Counted from the first letter of the stretch, positions 9,966 to 19,089 are shown. The stretch: DNA of 64,000 bases from Euryhalocaulis sp050486445 (GCA_050486445.1 JBJHDH010000013.1:10161-74160); one strand, 5' to 3'. The notes: generated by a model from the letters alone, not told the origin. Translations and numbers: made by a program.

Positions 9966-10228
9966 CTGCCAGCCTCCCGATGGTCGCAACTGACAGGAAA
10001 TTATACGCCGGCCTTCCTGTTTCGCATAATATTCTGCTCAGCAGGTGGATCACTGTCCGGTGACCGGAAAAGCCGTCCGCACGGCCCCCGATGCGTCAAA
10101 ACGTCCACTGAAACCCGCGCTGACTTGCACGATCCCCCCTTCTATATTCCGGCCCACACGCTAAAAGCGGGCGGATTCGGGTCGCGCCGCGGCCCAAATC
10201 GGGTTCATATCGAGTTTCTGAGGGTTGG

Positions 10229-11032
10229 ATGAACGCGCTCACCGCATTTCTGGCGGCCCTGCCTGTCCGGGGCGCTCCGCGTCCGGGCGAGCTGGGCCTG
10301 CAACCTGCCGCGACCCCGGTGATGGAAACCCTGGTCGGGTTCCATAACTTTCTTCTGGTCGTCATTACGCTGATCACGCTGTTCGTGCTGGGGCTGCTGG
10401 TATGGGCGCTGGTCCGTTATTCGGCGAAGCGCAATCCCACGCCGGCCCGGTTCAGCCACAATACGCTGGTGGAGGTGATCTGGACCGCCGTGCCGGTGGT
10501 GATCCTGGTGGCGATCGCGGTTCCCAGCTTCAAGCTGCTGTATCTGCAGGATGTGATCCCCGAGGCCGACCTGACCATCAAGGCGACCGGGCACCAATGG
10601 TACTGGGATTACGAATATCCCGACACCGGCGTGTTCGTGACCCAGATCATGACTCCCCCGGAAGAGGCCGAGGCTCAGGGCCGCATCGCCCTGCTGGCCG
10701 CCGACGACCCGCTGATTGTTCCAGCCGGCGCCACGGTGCGGCTGCAAGTGACCGCCAGCGATGTGATCCATGCCTGGACCATCCCGGCCTTCGGCGTGAA
10801 GATCGACGCCATTCCGGGCCGGCTGAACGAAATCTGGTTCCGCGTCGACGAGCCGGGAATTTTCTACGGCCAATGCTCTGAACTCTGCGGCAAGGACCAC
10901 GCTTTCATGCCCATTGAGGTGCATGTCGTGCCGCAAAACCAATTCACCGCCTGGATGGACGCACAGACCGGGGGTGCGGCTTCCGCCGCAGCCGGCGCGG
11001 GTGGCGGCGCTTCCCTGGCGGCGCTGAACTAG
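10229..11032 (+). CDS. coxB: Cytochrome c oxidase subunit II
   Basis: A 267-residue subunit II with two membrane helices (residues ~38-60 and ~84-106) and a periplasmic cupredoxin domain. The binuclear CuA ligands are intact: H181 and the C216-SELC220-GKDH224-AFM227 loop. GHQWYWDYEYP is the aromatic electron-entry stretch for cytochrome c. The N-terminus is short: the 'LQPAATPV' mature start follows only ~22 residues with no classic signal peptide. Subunit II passes electrons from cytochrome c to haem a in the aa3 oxidase of the inner membrane. First gene of the operon; 13 bases separate it from coxA. Confidence 0.97.
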   Translation: MNALTAFLAALPVRGAPRPGELGLQPAATPVMETLVGFHNFLLVVITLITLFVLGLLVWALVRYSAKRNPTPARFSHNTLVEVIWTAVPVVILVAIAVPSFKLLYLQDVIPEADLTIKATGHQWYWDYEYPDTGVFVTQIMTPPEEAEAQGRIALLAADDPLIVPAGATVRLQVTASDVIHAWTIPAFGVKIDAIPGRLNEIWFRVDEPGIFYGQCSELCGKDHAFMPIEVHVVPQNQFTAWMDAQTGGAASAAAGAGGGASLAALN

Positions 11033-11045
11033 GGATAGAAGAACA

Positions 11046-12689
11046 ATGGCCTATACGGCTCACGCTGAAGCGCACGACGATCACAAGCCGGGATTTTTCG
11101 CGCGCTGGTTCTGCTCCACGAACCATAAGGACATCGGCACGCTCTATCTGATTTTTGCGATCATGGCGGGCTTGGTTGGCGGCGCCATGTCGTGGCTGAT
11201 CCGCGCCGAGCTTGCGGCGCCGGGCATTGGCGTACTGACCGCCTTTACCGGCGGCGATGTCGAGGCGGCCAAGCACTTCTATAATGTGCTAATTACATAT
11301 CACGGCCTCATCATGATCTTCTTCATGGTGATGCCGGCGCTGATCGGCGGCTTTGGCAACTGGATCGTGCCGCTGATGATCGGGGCGCCGGACATGGCGT
11401 TCCCGCGCATGAACAATATCTCGTTCTGGCTGCTGCCGGCCTCGTTCGGGCTGGCGGTAATTTCGCTGCTGGTCCCCGGCGTGGGCGTCTATAACGGCTT
11501 TGGCGGCGGTTGGGTTCTGTATCCGCCGCTATCGACAGCCGGGCATAACGGGCCGGCGATGGATTTGCTGATCCTCTCGCTGCACATCGCGGGCGCCAGC
11601 TCCATCCTTGGCGCGATCAATTTCATCACCACCATCTTCAACATGCGCGCGCCGGGCATGACCCTGCACAAGATGCCTCTGTTTGTGTGGTCGGTGCTGG
11701 TCACGGCGTTTCTGCTGCTGCTGTCGCTGCCGGTTCTGGCGGGCGCCATCACCATGCTGCTGACCGACCGGAATTTCGGCACCGCCTTTTTCGACGCGGC
11801 CGGCGGCGGCGATCCGGTAATGTTCCAGCACCTGTTCTGGTTCTTCGGCCACCCCGAAGTGTACATCCTGATCCTGCCGGGCTTTGGCATTATCAGCCAT
11901 ATTGTGGCGACCTTCAGCCGCAAGCCGGTCTTCGGCTATCTCGGCATGGCCTACGCCATGGTCGCGATTGGCGTGATCGGCTTCATCGTCTGGGCGCACC
12001 ACATGTACACGGTGGGCATGGACGTGAACCTGAAGGCGTATTTCGTCGCCGCCACGATGGTCATCGCAGTGCCAACGGGGATCAAGATTTTCTCATGGAT
12101 CGCGACCATGTGGGGCGGGTCCATCGTGCTGCGCACGCCGATGCTGTGGGCTATCGGCTTCATCTTCCTGTTCACCGTCGGCGGCGTGACCGGCGTGGTG
12201 CTGGCGAACGCCGGCGTCGATCAGGCGCTGCACGACACCTATTACGTGGTGGCGCACTTCCACTACGTGCTGTCGCTGGGCGCGGTGTTCGCGATCTTCG
12301 CGGGCTTCTATTACTGGTTCCCGAAAATGTCGGGCTACCTCTACAACGAGGCGCTGTCGAAGCTGCACTTCTTCATGACCTTCATCAGCGTGAACGTCAT
12401 CTTCTTCCCGCAGCACTTCCTCGGCCTTAGCGGCATGCCGCGCCGCATCATCGACTATCCGGAGCCGTTCGCGTTCTGGAACATGGTGTCGTCCATGGGC
12501 AATTACCTGTCGATGGCCTCGGTGGGCGTGTTCCTGATTATCCTGGTCGAGGCCTTCGTGCGGAAGCGTCAGGCCGGCGCCAATCCGTGGGGCGAGTCCG
12601 CCACCACGCTGGAATGGACGCTGTCCTCACCGCCGCCCTTCCACCAGTATGAGGAGCTGCCGGTCATCCGCCCCAGCGGCGGGCACTGA
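11046..12689 (+). CDS. coxA: Cytochrome c oxidase subunit I (aa3 type)
   Basis: A 547-residue, 12-helix catalytic subunit. Visible signatures are the low-spin haem ligand region (ITYHGLIMIFF), the CuB His-Tyr crosslink motif (FFGHPEVYILILP), HHMYTVGMD, and the haem a3/a ligands in HDTYYVVAHFHYVLS. It reduces O2 to water and pumps protons; the GHPEVY glutamate marks an A-type haem-copper oxidase with the D-channel acid. It lies inside the cox operon, 13 bases after coxB and 49 bases before ctaB. Confidence 0.98.
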   Translation: MAYTAHAEAHDDHKPGFFARWFCSTNHKDIGTLYLIFAIMAGLVGGAMSWLIRAELAAPGIGVLTAFTGGDVEAAKHFYNVLITYHGLIMIFFMVMPALIGGFGNWIVPLMIGAPDMAFPRMNNISFWLLPASFGLAVISLLVPGVGVYNGFGGGWVLYPPLSTAGHNGPAMDLLILSLHIAGASSILGAINFITTIFNMRAPGMTLHKMPLFVWSVLVTAFLLLLSLPVLAGAITMLLTDRNFGTAFFDAAGGGDPVMFQHLFWFFGHPEVYILILPGFGIISHIVATFSRKPVFGYLGMAYAMVAIGVIGFIVWAHHMYTVGMDVNLKAYFVAATMVIAVPTGIKIFSWIATMWGGSIVLRTPMLWAIGFIFLFTVGGVTGVVLANAGVDQALHDTYYVVAHFHYVLSLGAVFAIFAGFYYWFPKMSGYLYNEALSKLHFFMTFISVNVIFFPQHFLGLSGMPRRIIDYPEPFAFWNMVSSMGNYLSMASVGVFLIILVEAFVRKRQAGANPWGESATTLEWTLSSPPPFHQYEELPVIRPSGGH

Positions 12690-12738
12690 GCCGCGCACGC
12701 CCGGGACGTGAGCCCCGGGACATGCACCAAAGGGACGC

Positions 12739-13671
12739 ATGAGAGACATCGGTCTGAATACGACAGGGACAGCGCCAGCGCGGATGCTGGCCAGTCCGGC
12801 CGACTATGTCGCGCTGATGAAGCCGCGCGTCATGTCGCTGGTCGTGTTCACGGCGCTGGCCGGCTTGCTGGCCGCGCCGGGCTCTGTCGATCCATTGCTG
12901 GGCGCAGCGTCCATCCTGTTTATCGCGCTGGGGGCCGGGGCCTCGGGCGCGCTGAACATGGGGCTGGAGATCGAGACCGACCGCCTGATGGCCCGCACAC
13001 GCGCGCGCCCCACGGCGATGGGCCGGATCGGCCGCGGCGATGCGCTGGCCTTTGGCGGATTCGTATCGGGTTTCTCGGTGCTGGGCCTGTGGATGGCGTC
13101 GGGACCGCTGGCGGCCTTCCTGCTGGCCTTCACCATCTTCTTCTACGCCGTGGTCTATACAATGTGGCTGAAGCCGCGCACGGCGCAGAACATCGTGATC
13201 GGCGGCGCGGCCGGGGCGCTGCCTCCGGTGGTGGCGTGGGCGGCGGCGGGCGGCGGCGCGCCGCTGGCGGCCTGGACGATGTTCCTGCTGATCTTCCTGT
13301 GGACGCCGCCGCATTTCTGGGCGCTGGCGCTTTATAAATCCGACGACTATGCGCGCGCGCGTATCCCGATGCTGCCCAACGTGCGCGGCGCGGAAGAGAC
13401 GCGCCGCCAGATCTGGCTCTATACGCTGATCGCCGCGCCCGCGGGCCTGCTGCCCGCCGCCGCCGGGGTGGGCGGTGCGCTGTATGCGGTGGCGGCCGTG
13501 ACAGGCGGCGCGCTGTTCCTGATCGCTGCGTGGCGCGTGCGCCGCGAGGGAACAGAGAAGCGCGCGCGCGACCTGTTCGCGGTCTCGATCCTGTATCTGT
13601 TCGCGCTGTTCGGCGCGCTGATCGCCGAGCACGGGCTCGGCCTCATGCTGCCGCTGGGGGCGCTGCTGTGA
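12739..13671 (+). CDS. ctaB: Protohaem IX farnesyltransferase (haem O synthase)
   Basis: A 310-residue UbiA-superfamily prenyltransferase with about nine membrane helices; it farnesylates haem b to haem o, the first step to the haem a used by CoxA. Conserved parts include KPRVMSLVVFTALAGL, RTRARPTAMGRI, WTPPHFWALAL and PMLPNVRGAEETRRQI. Unusual: the first metal/diphosphate motif, normally N-x3-D-x-D-x-D (NMWYDADID in relatives), reads NMGLEIETD, with Glu replacing Asp at two positions. Its stop overlaps the next start by one base (TGATG). Confidence 0.95.
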   Translation: MRDIGLNTTGTAPARMLASPADYVALMKPRVMSLVVFTALAGLLAAPGSVDPLLGAASILFIALGAGASGALNMGLEIETDRLMARTRARPTAMGRIGRGDALAFGGFVSGFSVLGLWMASGPLAAFLLAFTIFFYAVVYTMWLKPRTAQNIVIGGAAGALPPVVAWAAAGGGAPLAAWTMFLLIFLWTPPHFWALALYKSDDYARARIPMLPNVRGAEETRRQIWLYTLIAAPAGLLPAAAGVGGALYAVAAVTGGALFLIAAWRVRREGTEKRARDLFAVSILYLFALFGALIAEHGLGLMLPLGALL

Positions 13672-13871
13672 TGGCGACCGAACCCCGCGGGCCGCAATCG
13701 CCGCAGGACAATGAGGTGGTCGGCTATCATGCGCTGACGCCTGAAGAGCAGCGCGCGCGCAAGCGCCGCGTCCTGGCGACGGGTCTGGCGCTGGCCGCGT
13801 TCGTGCTGCTGGTATTTCTGGTCAGCATGTCGCGATTTCATGCCAATCTCGCGGCGGGGACAGGCGGATGA
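13671..13871 (+). CDS. Small single-helix protein of the cox operon (CoxF/CtaF-like)
   Basis: A 66-residue protein with a polar, charged N-terminus (VVGYHALTPEEQRARKRR) and one membrane helix (residues ~36-56). It is overlapped at both ends: its ATG sits in the stop of ctaB and its TGA overlaps the ATG of ctaG. Short one-helix proteins at this exact position between ctaB and ctaG are usual in alphaproteobacterial cox operons and are annotated as CoxF-like assembly or accessory proteins. Function rests mainly on position. The longer frame starting near 13530 overlaps ctaB heavily and is not preferred. Confidence 0.8.
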   Translation: MATEPRGPQSPQDNEVVGYHALTPEEQRARKRRVLATGLALAAFVLLVFLVSMSRFHANLAAGTGG

Positions 13872-14437
13872 GCCAGAACCGGCGCAATCGGCCGATCGTG
13901 ATTATCTGCCTCGCGATGGTGGGAATCATGCTGGGCGGATCGTTCGCGGCGGTCCCGCTTTACGACCTGTTCTGCCGCGTCACCGGCTATGGCGGCACGA
14001 CGCGCGTGGCCACGAGCGCCCCGGCCGAAACCCTGGAACGTGAAGTGACTGTGCGTTTCGATGGTTCGGTGGCCGGCGGCGCGCCGCTGCGCTTCACACC
14101 GTACGAGCGGACAATGCATGTGCGGCTGGGTGAGCGGATGCTGGCCTATTACGAGGTCGCCAATCTGTCGGACCACCCGGTGGTTGCGATCGCCAGCTAT
14201 AATGTCTCGCCGTTCAAGAGCGGACCGTTTTTCAACAAGCTGGAATGCTTCTGCTTCACCGAGCAGACGTTCGAGCCCGGAGAGCGGCGCGAGCTTGCGG
14301 TGCTGTTTTTCGTCGATCCGGAGATGGATGCGGACCGGCGTTATGACGATGTGCGCGAAATCACGCTCAGCTACACCTTCTTCCGCAAGCCGGGAGATGT
14401 GGCCGGGCGCGCGGAAGAAGAGATCGCCGGCGGCTAG
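13868..14437 (+). CDS. ctaG: Cytochrome c oxidase assembly protein CtaG/Cox11
   Basis: A 189-residue copper chaperone that delivers copper to the CuB site of CoxA. It has one N-terminal membrane helix (residues ~9-30) followed by a periplasmic immunoglobulin-like domain. The copper-binding CFCF motif (KLECFCFTEQ) is intact, as is the membrane-proximal Cys in LYDLFCRVTGYGG. The start overlaps the preceding stop as ATGA, indicating translational coupling. Confidence 0.96.
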   Translation: MSQNRRNRPIVIICLAMVGIMLGGSFAAVPLYDLFCRVTGYGGTTRVATSAPAETLEREVTVRFDGSVAGGAPLRFTPYERTMHVRLGERMLAYYEVANLSDHPVVAIASYNVSPFKSGPFFNKLECFCFTEQTFEPGERRELAVLFFVDPEMDADRRYDDVREITLSYTFFRKPGDVAGRAEEEIAGG

Positions 14438-14482
14438 GCGCGATGCGCGCTGGCCGTAGTGGCGCTGGATAAATAAGGGATC

Positions 14483-14514
14483 GTCCGCCGCCCGGAGAGC
14501 CGGGCAGGCGGGAC
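14483..14514 (+). promoter_or_regulatory. Intercistronic stem-loop ahead of coxC
   Basis: A 13-base arm (14483-14495) pairs with 14500-14514 around an AGAG loop, with two single-base bulges. It occupies the 95-base ctaG-coxC gap, 19 bases before the coxC ATG, and has no T-run. An mRNA-stability or processing element is more likely than a terminator. Confidence 0.4.
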
Positions 14515-14532
14515 AGACAAATGGGGACGTAA

Positions 14533-15387
14533 ATGGCCGATCACGCCGTTCGCCACGACTATCATCTGGTGCCGCCGAGTCCGTGGCCGCTTATCGGCTC
14601 GGTCTTCGCCTTCGTCATGGCGGTAGGCTTTGTCGTTCTCACCAAGGGGCTGGTGCGCGAAGCGGGCTCGCCGCTCTATTTCTTCTTCGGCCAGGGCCAG
14701 CCCTGGCTGTTCGCCATTGGCACGCTGGGCATTCTCTACACCATGCTCGGCTGGTGGACCGCCGTGGTGAAGGAATCGCGCGCAGGCGACCACACGCCGG
14801 TGGTTCAGATTCATCTGCGCTACGGCATGATCCTGTTCATCGCGTCGGAGGTGATGTTCTTCGTCGCCTGGTTCTGGATATTCTTCGAGATGGCGCTGTT
14901 CCACGATGTGCGCCTGCTCGAAGGCTGGCAGGACTGGCCGCCGCCGGGCGTGGACACGTTCGATCCGTTCCATATTCCGCTGATTAATACGCTGATCCTG
15001 CTGCTGTCGGGCACCACGGTGACGGCGGCGCACCACGGCATCCAGACCGGCGACCGAAAGCTGGCGAAATGGGCGCTGCTGGCCACCATTCTGCTCGGCC
15101 TTAGCTTCACCTGCCTTCAGGCCTACGAGTATTACGAGGCCGTCGCCCACAACATGATCAGCTTCAGCGGCAATCTGTATGGCGCGGCCTTCTTCATGGC
15201 CACGGGCTTTCACGGCTTCCACGTCATCATCGGCACGCTGTTCCTGATGGTCTGTTTCGGGCGCCTGATGGCCGGGCATTTCACGCCGGAAAAGCATTTC
15301 GGCTTCGAGGCGGCGGCCTGGTACTGGCACTTTGTGGACGTCGTCTGGCTGTTCCTGTTTGTGTTCATCTACGTCGTCTATGGCTGA
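14533..15387 (+). CDS. coxC: Cytochrome c oxidase subunit III
   Basis: A 284-residue, seven-helix subunit III. Recognisable features: HDYHLVPPSPWPLIGS at the N-terminus, the acidic helix residue in FIASEVMFFVAWFWIFFE, HHGIQTG, FTCLQAYEYYEA and FHGFHVIIGTLFLMV, ending WHFVDVVWLFLFVFIYVVYG. It stabilises proton uptake by CoxA and is part of the aa3 core. A 95-base gap containing a strong stem-loop separates it from ctaG. Confidence 0.97.
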   Translation: MADHAVRHDYHLVPPSPWPLIGSVFAFVMAVGFVVLTKGLVREAGSPLYFFFGQGQPWLFAIGTLGILYTMLGWWTAVVKESRAGDHTPVVQIHLRYGMILFIASEVMFFVAWFWIFFEMALFHDVRLLEGWQDWPPPGVDTFDPFHIPLINTLILLLSGTTVTAAHHGIQTGDRKLAKWALLATILLGLSFTCLQAYEYYEAVAHNMISFSGNLYGAAFFMATGFHGFHVIIGTLFLMVCFGRLMAGHFTPEKHFGFEAAAWYWHFVDVVWLFLFVFIYVVYG

Positions 15388-15481
15388 CGCAATCCGGGCG
15401 CGCCCGGATGCATGACGGATGTGCGGAGCGGTTCGGGCCGGCAGGCTCGAACCGCTTTCGTTTCCGGGGTATCTCTTTCGC

Positions 15482-15847
15482 ATGACCGCCGCGCCCAACT
15501 CCGTCCTTGCCGGCCTGCGCCTGCGCTGTCCGCGCTGCGGTCAGGGCGCGCTGTTCCGCGGTTTTCTGAAATTCGCGCCGCAGTGCCCGGCATGCGGTCT
15601 CGATTATGGCGCGGAGGATGTTGGCGACGGTCCGGTCGCTTTCATCATTCTCATCGTCGGGTTCGCCGTCGTGATCCCGGCCCTGATCGTAGAGGTCGTG
15701 CTGGGCTGGCCGGTATGGCTGCACATGCTGGTCTGGCTGCCGCTGGTCATTGTGCTGTGCCTGGCGCTGATCCCTGTCTCCAAGGCAGTTTTGTTCGCCC
15801 TGCAATATCGCCACCGGTCCGGGGAAGGCCGGACCGGCCAGTCCTGA
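15482..15847 (+). CDS. DUF983 zinc-ribbon membrane protein
   Basis: A 121-residue protein: an N-terminal zinc ribbon with two CxxC pairs (CPRCG near residue 16 and CPACG near residue 37) followed by two membrane helices (residues ~50-72 and ~75-98). DUF983 proteins are standard members of alphaproteobacterial cox operons between coxC and SURF1; their role is undefined, presumably oxidase maturation. The ATG at 15482 gives the family-like start (MTAAPN); an upstream in-frame start at 15419 would add unsupported sequence. Confidence 0.85.
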   Translation: MTAAPNSVLAGLRLRCPRCGQGALFRGFLKFAPQCPACGLDYGAEDVGDGPVAFIILIVGFAVVIPALIVEVVLGWPVWLHMLVWLPLVIVLCLALIPVSKAVLFALQYRHRSGEGRTGQS

Positions 15848-15856
15848 CGCTCCGCG

Positions 15857-16528
15857 ATGATGTTCCGCCCGCTTCCGGTTCTTACTCTGGCCATGCTGCC
15901 GGCTCTGGCGCTGCTGCTGGCGCTGGGCGCGTGGCAGGTTCAGCGCGCCGGATGGAAGGCCGAACTGATCCGCGGATACGAAGCGCGCGAAGCCGCCGAG
16001 CCCGTTCTGCTCAGCGCCGCGCTCTGCGCCGGCGCCGCGCCGGGCCCGGTGCTGCGCGATCTGGAGATGGACGCGGACGAATTGACCCTCTGGGGCGCGG
16101 GTCCATGGGGCGAGCCGGGCTGGCTGATCCTGCAACTGGCCGCCGCGCCGGAATGCGATCCGCGTCTTCGCGTGCTGGTGCAGACCGGGTTCGAACCGCT
16201 GGATGGCGTCCGCCGCACCGCGCCCATGCGCCTGATGCTGGAAGACTGGCCGCGCATCGGCCCGTTCACCCCGCGCGACCTGCCGGAGCAGGGCCTTTAT
16301 TTCCGCTTTGATGCAGAGAGTCTGGCCGGGGCGCTGGGGGTCGCGCCGCGGGACTTGTCGCCGGTCTGGGCGCGCTGGGAAGAGCGCAGCGCGGAGGAGC
16401 GGGCGGCCGTGCCGCCGGCGACCCATATTGGCTATGCCGTTACCTGGTTCGGCCTGGCGGCGGCTTTGCTGGGGGTCTGGCTGGCTGTCCATGTCAGCCG
16501 GGGACGGCTGCGGTTTCGTGCCCGTTAA
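15857..16528 (+). CDS. SURF1-family oxidase assembly protein
   Basis: A 223-residue SURF1 homologue with the expected topology: N-terminal membrane helix (residues ~8-27) followed by GAWQVQRAGWK, a periplasmic domain, and a C-terminal helix (residues ~195-215) opening with HIGYAVTWFGLA. SURF1 assists insertion or retention of haem a in CoxA. It is the last gene of the cox operon, nine bases after the DUF983 gene. The central domain is poorly conserved, as is normal for bacterial SURF1. Confidence 0.9.
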   Translation: MMFRPLPVLTLAMLPALALLLALGAWQVQRAGWKAELIRGYEAREAAEPVLLSAALCAGAAPGPVLRDLEMDADELTLWGAGPWGEPGWLILQLAAAPECDPRLRVLVQTGFEPLDGVRRTAPMRLMLEDWPRIGPFTPRDLPEQGLYFRFDAESLAGALGVAPRDLSPVWARWEERSAEERAAVPPATHIGYAVTWFGLAAALLGVWLAVHVSRGRLRFRAR

Positions 16529-16643
16529 CGGTTAACGGCGCCCGGCTTGCAGGCGTTTTGCTGACCCGCGCGGGCAGCTCCGCCTTGAAGCCGCCGCGCA
16601 AACGGCGGCATGATCCGCGGATGAGGGAACGAGGTCGCCCGGC

Positions 16644-18026
16644 ATGGCTCTGATGCGCGACGACGCCGAGACATTCGGCCATATCGCCGGTGAAGGCGTG
16701 TTTCTGCGCCCGCCGCAAATGTCGGATTATGACGACTGGGCCCGGCTGCGCGCCGAGAGCCGCCCATTTCTTTCGCCGTGGGAGCCAACCTGGCCCGGCG
16801 ACGACCTGACACGCGCCGCGTTCCGCCGCCGCCTGCGCCGCTATCAGCAGGACATGCGCGACGAGGCGGCGCTGCCGCTCTTTGTTTTTCGCGAGGAAGA
16901 CGGACTTCTGGTCGGCGCCTGCAATCTGTCGCGGATCAGCCGCGGCGTGATGCAGTCGGCCTCGCTCGGCTATTGGGTGGGCCATCGTTATCGCCGCCGC
17001 GGCTATACGCGCGCCGCGGTGCGCGCGGTGGCGTCTTATGCCTTTGAGCGGCTGGACCTGCACCGGATCGAGGCGGCCTGCATCCCGGCCAACGAGGCCT
17101 CGCGTAGCCTGCTGGAAAGCCTCGGTTTCCGGCTGGAAGGCTATGCGCGCAATTATCTGAAGATCGACGGGGCATGGCGCGACCATCTGTTGTTCGCGCT
17201 GCTGCGCGGCGACGCCATGCAAAGCCCCGATTCCGGCCGCGCGCACGACAGCGCGCTGGAAGCTGATTTAGCCGAGGCGCTGGGCGCCGGGCGGATGCAG
17301 CCGCATTACCAGCCGGTGCGCGATGCGAAGACTGGCGCGATCATGGGGTTCGAGGCGCTGGCGCGCTGGCCGCATCCGGCGCGCGGCCTGCTGGCGGCCG
17401 GCAGTTTCGTGCGCGTGGCCGAGCGCGGCGGGCTGGCCCGCGCTCTGACCGAACGCATGATCGGCCAGGCGGCGGCGCAGCTGTCCGGCTGGCGCGCGCG
17501 TGGCGCGGCGGACGCGCTCTATATTGGCGTCAATGTTTCCAGCTTCGATCTTGAGGGACATGCGCTGGCCGAAGCGGTGAGCGCCGCGCGCAGCCGGCAC
17601 GATCTGCCCCGGGGGGCGATGCGCCTGGAAGTGACCGAGACCGAGGCGATGCGCGATCCCGCGGCGGCGGCGGCGGCGCTGCACGCGGCGCGGGAAGCGG
17701 GCGCTGCGCTGGCGCTTGACGATTTTGGCGCCGGTCATTCGTCGCTGGCGCGGCTGGCGCAGTTTCCATGGAGTGCGGTGAAAACCGATGCGGTCTTTTC
17801 CGCCGGCCTGCCCGGCGACGCTGCGGGCGAGGCGGTGCTGCGCGCCGTTGTGGGCCTGGCTAGGGAGCTGGGGCTGGAAACCGTGGCCGAGGGCGTGGAG
17901 AGCGAGGCCGCCGCCCGGCGACTGGGGGAGCTGGGTTTCGACGCGCTTCAGGGCCATGCCATCGGCATGCCGGCCCCGGCGGACGAGGCCGAAACCCTGC
18001 TGAATCTGCGTCCTGCCGCCCCCTGA
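16644..18026 (+). CDS. GNAT N-acetyltransferase fused to EAL c-di-GMP phosphodiesterase
   Basis: One uninterrupted 460-residue frame with two domains. Residues ~15-190 are a RimJ/RimL-type GNAT acetyltransferase (FLRPPQMSDYDDW, GYWVGHRYRRRGY for acetyl-CoA, NEASRSLLESLGF). Residues ~205-455 are a complete EAL domain with every usual catalytic position: E237-A-L, N297, E329, D359-D360, K380, E416 and Q436. The enzyme is therefore predicted to hydrolyse c-di-GMP. No membrane segment, PAS or GGDEF domain is seen, so the protein is cytosolic. Start 16644 has GAGG about nine bases upstream; 16653 is a possible internal start. I do not know this fusion as a standard architecture. Confidence 0.88.
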   Translation: MALMRDDAETFGHIAGEGVFLRPPQMSDYDDWARLRAESRPFLSPWEPTWPGDDLTRAAFRRRLRRYQQDMRDEAALPLFVFREEDGLLVGACNLSRISRGVMQSASLGYWVGHRYRRRGYTRAAVRAVASYAFERLDLHRIEAACIPANEASRSLLESLGFRLEGYARNYLKIDGAWRDHLLFALLRGDAMQSPDSGRAHDSALEADLAEALGAGRMQPHYQPVRDAKTGAIMGFEALARWPHPARGLLAAGSFVRVAERGGLARALTERMIGQAAAQLSGWRARGAADALYIGVNVSSFDLEGHALAEAVSAARSRHDLPRGAMRLEVTETEAMRDPAAAAAALHAAREAGAALALDDFGAGHSSLARLAQFPWSAVKTDAVFSAGLPGDAAGEAVLRAVVGLARELGLETVAEGVESEAAARRLGELGFDALQGHAIGMPAPADEAETLLNLRPAAP

Positions 18027-18078
18027 TTTGCCGCGCAGGCGGGTGGCGTGTTCCGGCGCAGACGCTATGTTCGCGCCC

Positions 18079-19089
18079 ATGACCGAGATGATGCAGACCC
18101 CCGAGACCGATCCGGCCTTTCCGCTGGAGGCCCCCGATATCGAGCTGGACGTCGCCCAGACCTTCGGCTTCGAGTCCGATCTGAAGGTTCCGGCCTTTTC
18201 AGAGCCGAACGCCTATACGCCCGATCTGGACCCGGCCTATCGCTTCGATCCGGGGACCACGCGCGCCATTCTGGCGGGGTTTGCGCATAACCGGCGGGTG
18301 ATGGTGCAGGGCTATCACGGCACCGGCAAATCGACCCATATCGAGCAGGTGGCCGCGCGGCTGAACTGGCCGACCGTGCGCATCAATCTGGACAGCCATG
18401 TCAGCCGGATCGACCTGGTGGGCAAGGACGCCATCGTCCTGAAAGACGGAAAGCAGATCACCGAGTTTCGCGAAGGTCTGCTGCCCTGGGCGATCCAGCG
18501 CCCGGTGGCGCTGGTGTTCGACGAATACGACGCCGGCCGGCCGGATGTGATGTTCGTGATCCAGCGCGTGCTGGAGGCGCAAGGCCGCCTGACCCTGCTG
18601 GACCAGAACCGGGTGATCCGCCCGCATCACTGGTTTCGCCTGTTCGCCACCACCAATACGGTGGGTCTAGGCGACGCTACCGGCCTCTATCACGGCACGC
18701 AGCAGATGAATCAGGGCCAGATGGACCGCTGGTCCATCGTCGCCACGCTGAACTATCTGGCCCATGACGAAGAGGCGGAGATCGTGCTGGCCAAGGCCCC
18801 GGCCTATGATTCGGAGGAGGGGCGCCGCACGCTTTCGCGCATGGTCGCGGTGGCCGACATGACGCGCAACGCCTTCATGAACGGCGACATCTCCACCGTG
18901 ATGAGTCCGCGCACCGTCATCACCTGGGCGCAGAACGCCGAGATTTTCGATGGCGATATCGGTCTGGCCTTCCGGCTGACCTTCCTCAACAAATGCGACG
19001 AGCTGGAGCGGCCCTCCATCGCCGAATTCTATCAGCGCGCCTTCGGCGAAGACCTGCCAGAGGCCGCCACCCGCGTGCAGGTGGCGTAG
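18079..19089 (+). CDS. cobS: Cobaltochelatase subunit CobS (AAA+)
   Basis: A 336-residue AAA+ ATPase. Walker A is GYHGTGKST (residues 78-86); VFDEYDAG provides Walker B; ATTNTVGLGD is the sensor region. The N-terminal TFGFESDLKVPAFSEPN matches CobS. With CobT and CobN it inserts cobalt into hydrogenobyrinic acid diamide, but no cobN or other cobalamin gene is in this window, and cobST pairs occur apart from cob operons in many alphaproteobacteria. Start chosen at ATG 18079; ATG 18067 is possible and neither has a clear ribosome site. Confidence 0.93.
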   Translation: MTEMMQTPETDPAFPLEAPDIELDVAQTFGFESDLKVPAFSEPNAYTPDLDPAYRFDPGTTRAILAGFAHNRRVMVQGYHGTGKSTHIEQVAARLNWPTVRINLDSHVSRIDLVGKDAIVLKDGKQITEFREGLLPWAIQRPVALVFDEYDAGRPDVMFVIQRVLEAQGRLTLLDQNRVIRPHHWFRLFATTNTVGLGDATGLYHGTQQMNQGQMDRWSIVATLNYLAHDEEAEIVLAKAPAYDSEEGRRTLSRMVAVADMTRNAFMNGDISTVMSPRTVITWAQNAEIFDGDIGLAFRLTFLNKCDELERPSIAEFYQRAFGEDLPEAATRVQVA

